DNA of 22,761 nucleotides. Source: Candidatus Aenigmatarchaeota archaeon. Lineage in GTDB: Archaea; Aenigmatarchaeota; Aenigmatarchaeia; QMZS01. The translations under genes and the position numbers were made by a program. The stretch spans positions 1 to 22,761 of the forward strand of contig JAGGTL010000032.1 in NCBI GenBank assembly GCA_021163805.1, given 5' to 3'. The notes under the pieces were generated by a model, which did not search any database, had not been told where the DNA came from, and saw only the letters and a list, made by a program, of their open reading frames with translations. Positions 15,103-22,400 of the stretch are shown here, in pieces (position 1 is the stretch's first letter; each line of letters begins with the position of its first letter).

Positions 15103-16407
15103 TTAAGTTATTTTTGAATTTAAGGTTTGTAATGCTTTCTTTGCCTCTATAAAACAAGGATCAATACGTAATGCCTCTCTATAATTAGCTTCAGCAGAGG
15201 CAGGATCTCCCAATCTCTGTAAACAGACGCCTCTATTGTAAAAAGGTATTGGATTGCTGGGATTTGTCTTTATGGCTTTTTCTGAACATTCCAGAGCTTT
15301 TGGATAATCATTCAAACTATGGTATATTACACTCATTCTGTCATATATTGCAGTTTTTGCATCTTCCTTTGATTCAAGAAGCAACCCTTCTAAAATCGAT
15401 AATGCCTCTTTATAATTTTCTTTAAGCATTTGTATATCCGCTTCGGCATAAGCAATAGCTTCTTTATCGCCAATTTCTTTGGCTATTCTTGATCTCATTT
15501 CACAAGATAAATGTCTAATTTTATCATCTGCATATCTGTTTAAAAAAGCTTTTTCATAATAGGTTATTGCTTCCTTTTTGTTGCCTTTAATATATTCTAT
15601 ATATCCTTTCAATATTAAACAGTGGACATCCTCTGGAAATATATTTAATGCTTCTTCTAGATACTTCTCTGCCTCAGAAATATTATTTTTACCAACAGCC
15701 ATCTGTGCTTTTTCAAATAATGCTGGAACAAATTCTGGAAAACGATATAAAATTTCATTCAACATTTCTTCTAGATACCACCAAGACATATTATCATCGC
15801 CACATAAATGTGAATACCAAAGAGCTGGAATAGTCCATATTGGGTCCTCTTCCAGACCTTCCCCCTCAGATATCCTTTCCATTTCTTCATAGTTGGCGAC
15901 CGTCTCTATGTCTTTGTCCGGCTCATCTTTTATCCTTATAAAAGTGTGGTTGGGAAGAGTAACTTTTCTTAATTTAAAAAATAAATCAAAATCTATCATT
16001 TCCGCAAGGCATGAAAATAAAATTGTTTTTCCGAGGCAGTTCGCCCTTCTGCTTTCTTTATTGTCTATTGTGTCCAAAATATCTATAAGATTATATCTAT
16101 CTTTTAAATAAGGAATATTCTCTTCTGCAACAAATTTTTTAATGACTTCCTTTGTCGATATTTCTGTTCCGCCAGCTTTTTCTACTTCAGTTCCGCCGGT
16201 CTTTTCTACTTCGGCGAATAGATCATCTGCTATGGAAAAAAGTTTTTTTAGATAGTCCTCCGGATTTGTAGAAATATTTTCCCTTCTTTTAATTTTCTGA
16301 CAGGTATGTAATATTTGCTCTGTATAAGAAAGTTCAGAGTCGGTCTTCCATATTCCACTACTATTTTTGTGGAGGTTCTCCCATAATTTAGTTTTATTTA
16401 CCACCAT
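15103..16407 (-). CDS. Transglutaminase-like (SirB1-type) plus TPR-repeat protein
   Basis: A 434-residue soluble protein. Residues about 50-170 resemble the SirB1/Transglut_core2 domain: RANCLGKTILFSCLAEMI with C124 as the possible nucleophile, NHTFIRI with H154, and an acid at D166 or E168 (DKDIETV). Whether it is active is unknown, since many members have lost catalysis. Residues about 215-430 form four or more tetratricopeptide repeats, clearest at the end: YPKALECSEKAIKTNPSNPI and PASAEANYREALRIDPCF. TPRs bind partner proteins. A perfectly framed 24-bp tandem duplication gives EVEKTGGT/EVEKAGGT at residues 66-81. It lies 23 bp after tatD and 7 bp before the mini-protein gene, in one probable operon with ABCE1. 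Confidence 0.75.
   Translation of the reverse strand: MVVNKTKLWENLHKNSSGIWKTDSELSYTEQILHTCQKIKRRENISTNPEDYLKKLFSIADDLFAEVEKTGGTEVEKAGGTEISTKEVIKKFVAEENIPYLKDRYNLIDILDTIDNKESRRANCLGKTILFSCLAEMIDFDLFFKLRKVTLPNHTFIRIKDEPDKDIETVANYEEMERISEGEGLEEDPIWTIPALWYSHLCGDDNMSWWYLEEMLNEILYRFPEFVPALFEKAQMAVGKNNISEAEKYLEEALNIFPEDVHCLILKGYIEYIKGNKKEAITYYEKAFLNRYADDKIRHLSCEMRSRIAKEIGDKEAIAYAEADIQMLKENYKEALSILEGLLLESKEDAKTAIYDRMSVIYHSLNDYPKALECSEKAIKTNPSNPIPFYNRGVCLQRLGDPASAEANYREALRIDPCFIEAKKALQTLNSKIT
16165..16212 (-). repeat. 24-bp tandem duplication inside the transglutaminase-TPR gene
   Basis: Two consecutive 24-bp units encode EVEKTGGT and EVEKAGGT. They differ at only a few bases (AAGACC against AAAGCT and the last base), so the duplication looks recent. 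The unit length preserves frame, lengthening the linker before the transglutaminase-like domain. Confidence 0.8.
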
Positions 16408-16430
16408 AAAATAACGTATAATAAAAATAT

Positions 16431-17219
16431 TTAAGTTTGATGATGAAGTATTTTGCCTGTTTTATATATTTCATCTAAATTAAAAAACCTTATTGCATTT
16501 TCTGTTGTTATTTTATCCGCCTCAGAAAAATCCAATTTTTTTATTTCCGCAATTTTTTCAACCACAAATTTTACAGAAAGAGGGGTATTCCTCTTTCCAA
16601 ATCCAAGCCAGGGAGAATCTGTTTCCGTCATCAATTGCTCGATTTTCATTTTTTTTGTGATCTTTTTTATGCTCTTGCTTCTAAAAATAGAAGTATTGAT
16701 CGAGACAAAATACTGATTTTCAATTACTTTTTGAATTAGATTTTTATCCGAGAAAAAATGGAGCAAAACTTTTTTTGGTTTTTGTTCAATTATGAGTTTC
16801 AGACACTCTTCTGCAGCATCCCTGCAATGAACAATTAGAGGCAAATCAAGTTTCTTTGAAAGACATATGTGTTCAATAAAAAGTTTTTTCTGCTCCTCTC
16901 TCAATTTCTTATCCTTAATCCAATAATAATCAAGACCGCATTCGCCAATTCCAACCAAATTATTTCTGTTTTTCTCAATTTTTTCCAAATATTCTCTTAT
17001 TTCGTCCCCCGAAAATTTTGAGATGAATTCCGGATGAAAACCCGCCGTGAGAAAAACAAAATTTTTGTATTTTTTGACCAACTTCAGGCTTTTATCAAAA
17101 TCTTTTGGATTAGTACAAGAAGTAATTATCGCGAGCAATTTTTCCTTGCACTTTGAAATCACTTCTTCCCTGTCTTCATCGTAATCTGATTGTTCTAAGT
17201 GGCAGTGAACATCTATCAT
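16431..17219 (-). CDS. tatD: TatD-family metal-dependent DNase
   Basis: A 262-residue TIM-barrel hydrolase of the TatD family, which removes nucleotides from DNA 3' ends and acts in DNA repair or degradation. The metal-site motifs are all present: DVHCHLE (H5, H7), GECGLDYYW (E93), IVHCRDA (H131), LLHFFSD (H154) and TETDSPWL (D201). Length is normal. The open frame continues upstream to 17255, but that would overlap the preceding gene; the ATG at 17219 gives the classical MIDVHCH start and follows the upstream stop by one base. It probably belongs to one transcript with the CobA-like gene before it and the TPR gene after it. Confidence 0.93.
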   Translation of the reverse strand: MIDVHCHLEQSDYDEDREEVISKCKEKLLAIITSCTNPKDFDKSLKLVKKYKNFVFLTAGFHPEFISKFSGDEIREYLEKIEKNRNNLVGIGECGLDYYWIKDKKLREEQKKLFIEHICLSKKLDLPLIVHCRDAAEECLKLIIEQKPKKVLLHFFSDKNLIQKVIENQYFVSINTSIFRSKSIKKITKKMKIEQLMTETDSPWLGFGKRNTPLSVKFVVEKIAEIKKLDFSEADKITTENAIRFFNLDEIYKTGKILHHQT

Positions 17220-17220
17220 T

Positions 17221-17856
17221 TTAAAAATCCAATCCAGAAAAGGTTTTTTTTTCATTATAAAAATAATGCTTTTTCTCTTCCAGTTCTGTTACAAGATCCG
17301 CCATTTTGATTATTCTTTCTGAAGCAAATCTTCCAGTTAGTATGAAATGAATATTTTTTCTTCTTTCCAACAAAGAAATCACCTCATCTTCATTCACAAG
17401 TTTGAACTTTATTGCATACAAAATCTCATCCAAAATTATTAATCTGTATTTGTTTTCAAGCAAAAGTTTTTTTGCAAATTCCATTCCCTTTTTCGCTTTC
17501 TTTTTATGAACTTCAAAAGAACTTTTTTTTAAATTTGATGCGAGTTTGTCGGCGGCAACTTTTTTGCTCAGTTTCTTTCCACTGAACAAATTTAAAGAAA
17601 CGAATTCAATTCCCTTTCCCTTCAGCCAGCCTCCAAGAGTTGCTTGGGTTGTAGCCAAAAAATAAGGGGGTCCAAATAAATATAAATCAATAAATTTGTT
17701 GTTCTCAAGGATTCTGTATTCTCCCGTTTTGCGACCCTTCATAAACTGCAAAATTGCGACTTTTTTTCCATAACCGGCAAATCTTATTGCATGACCTAAT
17801 GCAGCAGTTGTCTTTCCTTCTCCATTGCCTGTATAAATAAGAATTTTCCCGAGCAT
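17221..17856 (-). CDS. cobA: CobA/CobO-like ATP:corrinoid adenosyltransferase
   Basis: A 211-residue P-loop protein of the CobA/BtuR family, which transfers the adenosyl group of ATP to cobalt in corrinoids. The Walker A motif TGNGEGKTTA (residues 9-18) is the family form. LQFMKGRKTGEYRIL, LIILDEILYAI (D143, E144), FILTGR and the C-terminal SGLDF all fit CobA. In place of the substrate-side G-F-T-W segment it has FGPPYFL, and about 45 extra residues (roughly 68-115) stand between there and the helix FEVHKKKAKKGMEFAKKLL, making it longer than the usual 170-200. No other cobalamin gene is in the window, so it may use salvaged corrinoid or have another substrate. A TATA-like ATTTATAG lies 22 bp before the ATG, touching the tRNA-Tyr 3' end. 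Confidence 0.82.
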   Translation of the reverse strand: MLGKILIYTGNGEGKTTAALGHAIRFAGYGKKVAILQFMKGRKTGEYRILENNKFIDLYLFGPPYFLATTQATLGGWLKGKGIEFVSLNLFSGKKLSKKVAADKLASNLKKSSFEVHKKKAKKGMEFAKKLLLENKYRLIILDEILYAIKFKLVNEDEVISLLERRKNIHFILTGRFASERIIKMADLVTELEEKKHYFYNEKKTFSGLDF

Positions 17857-17881
17857 AATTAATCATATTTTAGACTATAAA

Positions 17882-18019
17882 TCCCGCGAGCCAGATTTCC
17901 AATTTTAGTTTCTTTTTGAACTGGCAACCCCTCGGTTTCTGAATTAGAGCACCTGCGTTTGTGTAAAACCAAAGCGTTAAACACTACAGCCGAGTGCTCT
18001 GCCATTGAGCTATCGCGGG
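17882..18019 (-). tRNA. tRNA-Tyr (GTA) interrupted by two introns
   Basis: Minus strand. The exons give a 72-nt tRNA: acceptor CCCGCGA/TCGCGGG with C1-G72 and A73 (the archaeal tyrosine identity), TA, D-arm GCTC-AATGGCA-GAGC, anticodon stem CTCGG/CCGAG, loop CTGTAGA with anticodon GTA, variable GGGTT, T-stem GCCAG/CTGGC, and T-loop TTCAAAT. Exon 1 is 18019-17984. Intron 1 is 17983-17937 (47 nt, position 37/38). Exon 2 is 17936-17915. Intron 2 is 17914-17896 (19 nt, position 59/60). Exon 3 is 17895-17882. Intron 2 is flanked by a 4-bp helix UUCA/UGGA with 3-nt bulges AAA and AAU, cut points giving the exact T-loop. Intron 1 has CUG/CAG pairing with bulges AGU and AAA, a relaxed form. CCA is not encoded. 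Confidence 0.9.
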
Positions 18020-18048
18020 ATAATATTAATTACTTTTTAAGTTTTTTA
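18020..18048. promoter_or_regulatory. 29-bp divergent spacer between tRNA-Tyr and aIF2-beta
   Basis: The spacer is almost pure A/T (TAATATTAATTAC followed by TTTTTAAG). For a leaderless aIF2-beta transcript the TATA element falls near TAATATTAAT at 18020-18029. For the tRNA, the matching TTTTTAAG/CATTAAAAAAC stretch lies at about 18033-18050 and reaches the aIF2-beta start codon. The two core promoters therefore interlock. The assignment is by spacing and composition. Confidence 0.5.
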
Positions 18049-18441
18049 ATGAAATACAAAGAAATGTTGGATAAAGTGTATGAAAAAATAAAAAAAGGAG
18101 AAATAAAAGATAGAATTAATATAATAAAACCAGAAATCTTCTTTAGCGGAAACAAAACAATTATTTCAAATTTTGAGCAGTTTTGCAATTCAATTAGAAG
18201 AGATAAAAAACAGGTTGCAAAATTTTTATATAGAGAACTCGCCACTTCTGGGTCAATAGAGGGAAGAAAGTTAATTCTGCAGACGAGGTCTCCAATTTTG
18301 GAAGATAAAATACAAAAATATCTCAAAAATTTTGTTTATTGCCACGAATGCGGGAAATTGGACACAATTCTGCAAAAAGAAGGGAGATTTTATATTTTGA
18401 AGTGTGAGGCATGCGGGGCGAGGAGAACGATCAAATTATAA
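18049..18441 (+). CDS. eif2b: Translation initiation factor aIF2 subunit beta
   Basis: A 130-residue beta subunit of the heterotrimeric factor that delivers initiator tRNA to the small subunit. The central alpha/beta domain contains FEQFCNSIRRDKKQVAKFLYRELATSGSIEG, and the C-terminal zinc ribbon has C98/C101 (CHEC) and C119/C122 (CEAC), ending in GARRTIKL. The usual archaeal length is about 135-145, so the N-terminus is a little short. The frame stays open upstream into the tRNA gene, but the ATG at 18049 gives the expected MKYKEMLDKVYE start, and anything longer would overlap tRNA-Tyr. It stands only 29 bp from the divergent tRNA and 36 bp before the MBL gene. Confidence 0.95.
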   Translation: MKYKEMLDKVYEKIKKGEIKDRINIIKPEIFFSGNKTIISNFEQFCNSIRRDKKQVAKFLYRELATSGSIEGRKLILQTRSPILEDKIQKYLKNFVYCHECGKLDTILQKEGRFYILKCEACGARRTIKL

Positions 18442-18477
18442 TTCTGGGAGAAATAAAATTTTAAAACAAAAAAATTA

Positions 18478-19266
18478 ATGAAAATAACTTTTCTCGGAAC
18501 TGGAGGGGGAAGGTTTGTTGTTTTAAATCAATTGAGAGCGACTGGAGGGTTTATCATAGAAAGCAAAAATCTGAATATGCATGTTGACCCGGGACCGGGA
18601 GCTCTCGTTAGGGCGAAACAATTTAAAAAAAATCTGGCAAAATTGAATTCTGTTTTTGTTTCTCACCATCATCCTGATCACTATACGGATTTGGAGGTAA
18701 TTATAGAAGCGATGACGGGAGGAGCAAAGAAAAAGAGAGGGATTTTAATTTCAAATGAAAATGTTATCAAAGGTTTTGGAGATGAGCCTCCGGTAGTTTC
18801 GCCATTTCATCTAAATGTTCTTGAGAAAATTTACATTTTAAAACCAGACGAAGAAATTTCTTTTTTAAATGTAAACTTAAAAACGACAAAATGCGTGCAT
18901 GGAGAAGAAAACTGCATGGGTTTTGTTCTTGAGGACGAAAAGAAAATTGGTTATACTGCAGATGGAGAATATTACGAGTGGCAAGAGAATTATTTTAAAA
19001 ATTGCGATTGTTTGATTATAAATTGTTTAAGACCGAGAAATTCTGAGCCTTATGGGCATATGACGGCCGACAAAGCAAAAATTTTGATTGAAAGGGCGAA
19101 ACCAAAACTTGCAATTTTACAGCATCTCGGAATGAAAATGCTCTTTGGAGTTGCGGAAAGAGAAGCAAAATGGATTGAACATGAAACTGGAATTAAAACT
19201 GTTGCCGCGAGAGACGGGCAGGTTTTTGAAGTTGAAGAAGAAAATAAAAGTTTGAAAAATTATTGA
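18478..19266 (+). CDS. MBL-fold metallo-hydrolase
   Basis: A 262-residue metallo-beta-lactamase-fold protein. The start MKITFLGTGGGRFVV is typical of the RNase Z/PhnP/YycJ-like branch. The metal motif is HHHPDH at residues 63-68 (H63, H65, D67, H68). Further ligand candidates are a histidine near CVHGEENCMG, the aspartate in GYTADGEYY and a histidine in LAILQHLGMKM. Family members hydrolyse phosphodiester, thioester or lactone bonds; the substrate cannot be told from sequence alone. Similar archaeal proteins are usually annotated only as MBL-fold. It follows aIF2-beta by 36 bp on the same strand and may be co-transcribed with it. Confidence 0.85.
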   Translation: MKITFLGTGGGRFVVLNQLRATGGFIIESKNLNMHVDPGPGALVRAKQFKKNLAKLNSVFVSHHHPDHYTDLEVIIEAMTGGAKKKRGILISNENVIKGFGDEPPVVSPFHLNVLEKIYILKPDEEISFLNVNLKTTKCVHGEENCMGFVLEDEKKIGYTADGEYYEWQENYFKNCDCLIINCLRPRNSEPYGHMTADKAKILIERAKPKLAILQHLGMKMLFGVAEREAKWIEHETGIKTVAARDGQVFEVEEENKSLKNY

Positions 19267-19272
19267 TAGCAT

Positions 19273-19449
19273 ATGAAGAATTTGGATACCCCATATTATA
19301 AGTTTGGTTAGGAGAATTATATAAAAGAATTTAAAACTGCACTTATAGGAAAGGTTATTCGATATTTTACAAATTGCAAGTTAAAATTTTCTAATAAACT
19401 TGCAGAAAATAGAAATAACACACAATTTAATGAAAAAGAATTTTATAAT
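19273..19449 (+). pseudogene. Probable remnant of a PLP-dependent decarboxylase N-terminus, with an in-frame TAG
   Basis: A frame beginning at the ATG of 19273 reads MKNLDTPYYKFG, then a TAG at 19309-19311, then ENYIKEFKTALIGKVIRYF and about 50 further codons. It resembles the start of ornithine/diaminopimelate-type decarboxylases (fold type III), where a T-P-x-Y-x-F-D-L-x-x-x-x-x-N-x-x-x-F-K segment precedes the active-site strand; here G-stop would replace D-L through two single-base changes. The expected lysine motif (A-V-K-A-N) is not intact (FTNCKLK). The frame remains open into the next gene, whose different frame is clearly the real one there. The family match is made by eye on a short stretch and is uncertain. 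Confidence 0.35.
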
Positions 19450-19450
19450 T

Positions 19451-22400
19451 ATGAAAAAGATTATTTGTATAATTCCTTTTTTAATAACTCTGATATTTTT
19501 GCCTGCAGTTCATGCCGTATCCTTTGAATGGTGGAACACTTCATGGCATTATCGCATACCAATAGAAATAAATTCTACCGATTATGAAAGGAAAGATGCC
19601 GTAATAGAAACAAAGATAAATTTTACTGCCGAGTTGGAGAGGTTTGGATTGGCGGAAAGTTTTGATGAAAATTCCGTAAGAGTGGTGGAATACAATTCGT
19701 CTGGCTCTATCATGTTTCATCTTCCTTTGCAATTTGATAAGGCCAAAAATTATAATGCCTCCGAAAATGCTATTGGAACAGTTGCCTGGATAATGAATGG
19801 CACTACGCCTAAAAATCAAAAAAGATACTACTTCATTTATTTTGATACCTTGGAAAATCAAAAAGAGCAACCTGAATATGTTACCAATCTTACATATAGT
19901 TGGGATGGAGAAGAGTTTTGGCTGAACAATAGTTTGCGTGCGATCAAAATAGATACTTTAAGAGGCGAAAATACCTCGGGTATTTATTATGCAACAAATT
20001 ATACTGCAGATATTTTTAATGCTTCTTCAAATGAGCGAACAATCGAGTACATCCAATTAACCAATACAACTCAGAATTTCACATATGACATAAGATGGAA
20101 TGCAAGTTTTATTGGAGGGCCCGTAAAAATAACTGTTTTGCAAGAGGGAGAAGAAGTTCTTTGGAATCAGCCCGAAGAAAAGACCGGCAAAGCAAAGCTA
20201 ACCAAAAAATACATTTTTTACGAAAAGCAACCGTGGATAAAAATCCAGATAGAACTTACAGCTAATGCCTCTATCATAAGAGAAAGTGATGAAATTACGG
20301 CAATAGCTTTAGATGCTGGCAGAGCTTTCGAAATAGATGCTCTAACAGGAGATATGGCGGATCCATTTTCCTGGCAATCAGCTTATTCCAAGAATAATAA
20401 AGGTCTGGGCATAATTTTAACCAATGAAACAAATACCGCAAATTTTTATGCTGGAGGAAATCTGTTAGAAGGGAGAATAGGGCTTAAGTTAAATTCCACC
20501 AATTTGTCCCAAGGAGAATCTATTTTTGCAGAAGCTTATGTCTATATCAATGATAAGGCAAGCCATGAACCTGTTCAAGATTTAAGGAACAGATTAATGA
20601 ACCCCGTAAATATAACCAAGCGATCGGCTCAAAAACGAGAAGTTGTGATTAAGCCAAAAACAGATTTTTCCGTCTATAACAGAGGCGAAACGGCGGTAAT
20701 AACCGCCAATATAACAAACGATACTTATAATCTAGTTGCATACATGAACGCCACATTAAATGGTGTGACGTTAAGATTATACGACGATGGAACTCATGGA
20801 GATGAAATTGCTGGAGATAAAGTTTATACAAACAATTACACATTTCCATCTGATGCAAAAATTGGCGAAGGGAATCTAACAGTAAAATCTTATGATTCAA
20901 ATTGGCAGTTGCTAAGCTATAACTCAACAACTTTCAATATAACCAATCAATATTTTGCAAATCTGACCATTTTAAATCCCAAAGGAGCGATAGAGAGAAT
21001 TGTTTACGCCAATTTGATATTGAAAAATTACAGACTGGATAGAGGAATTGGTGGAGGAAATTTAACCTGTAAATTTGATTCTGCATTTGTAACCAACATA
21101 ACAGATAGAGGTAATGGAAACTATTCAATAAACTTCACGGCACCCTCTCAAATTGGAAGTTTTAATTTGACCTGCAATGCTACCAAAAATGAGAATTATG
21201 GCTTCGCTTCCAGATTATTTTACACGGAAGCAAAGAAAACTTTCCTGCTAATAGAACTTAAACCCGAAAATATAACTGCAGGAAATATAACCAAAGAAAC
21301 CTTTCAGGTATTTGAATTGAATGCAACTTTAAACAATACGGGAAATGGAACCGCCTATTCGACTACAATAACTTTTGATTTGCCTTCAGGCTGGAGCATA
21401 GAGCCAGAAAACGCAAGTTGTGGTGATTTGGATGCCAATTCAACCTGCACAGAGTATTTTAATCTAACAATTCCGTATGGAGTCTCGCCGGGAAATTATT
21501 CGGTTTTTTCCATAGTTAATTGGACCAACCCGGATTTTACTTTAAACTCCACCAAAGATTTCCTGAATGCAAATGTGTTAAGCAATCCCGTTTTGAATGT
21601 TGAGGAAGATTTTTTGGAAGCAGAAGTGGAAGAGGGACTAACAAAAAATATAGGAAATTTTACAATAAATTCAACTGGAAATGATGCCCTGCAAAACATA
21701 ACTTTTGATTGCTTTTCTGGAGAAGTTTGTACAAATTTTACTATAAACTTCTCGCCTTCCAATATATCAAATTTAAAGGCTGGCAATATAACCGAAATTT
21801 CTGTTTTTGTAACTGTTCCTGAAGGTTATTCAAAGGGCAACTATACGGGTAAAATTAATGTAAGTGCAACAAATGATGGTTTTGATATTCTGGAACTGAA
21901 TATAAGCGTTCCCGCCAGCAGAACATGGGCAAGAAATCCATCAACATGTGAAAAAACTGTCTTAATAAACGAGACGGGAATTATTTGCGAAGTTGCAATA
22001 AATAACACGGGAAATTTGCCTATAAATTTTAGTATATTTCCAACTTCAGTTAATTTTACCTTTATAAATGAAACAAATTTCACCTTGGAGAAGCAGGAAT
22101 CAAAAATTATTGAGATAAAATATAATACCTCTTCTGCAGAACAACAAACGTATAATGCAACTTACATCATAAACGCAACAACACCAGAATCTCAACCCTC
22201 AAATCAAACTATTCAAGCAACTCTAAATGTCGTATTCGGTCCATCCGTAGTTTCTTTAACTCAAGATCTGGCCAGACAACTTGATATAATTGTCATAAGA
22301 GCCAATATTACGGACAGGTCTGGAGCAACTATTGATTTTGTAAAAGTTAATATCACAAAACCCAACAATGAAACTGAAGTGTTGAATCTCACAAATGTAA

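Noticed and set aside
17959..18048. 30-codon upstream extension of aIF2-beta
   Set aside because: It would be translated from inside the tRNA-Tyr gene on the opposite strand; the internal ATG at 18049 gives the family's normal N-terminus.
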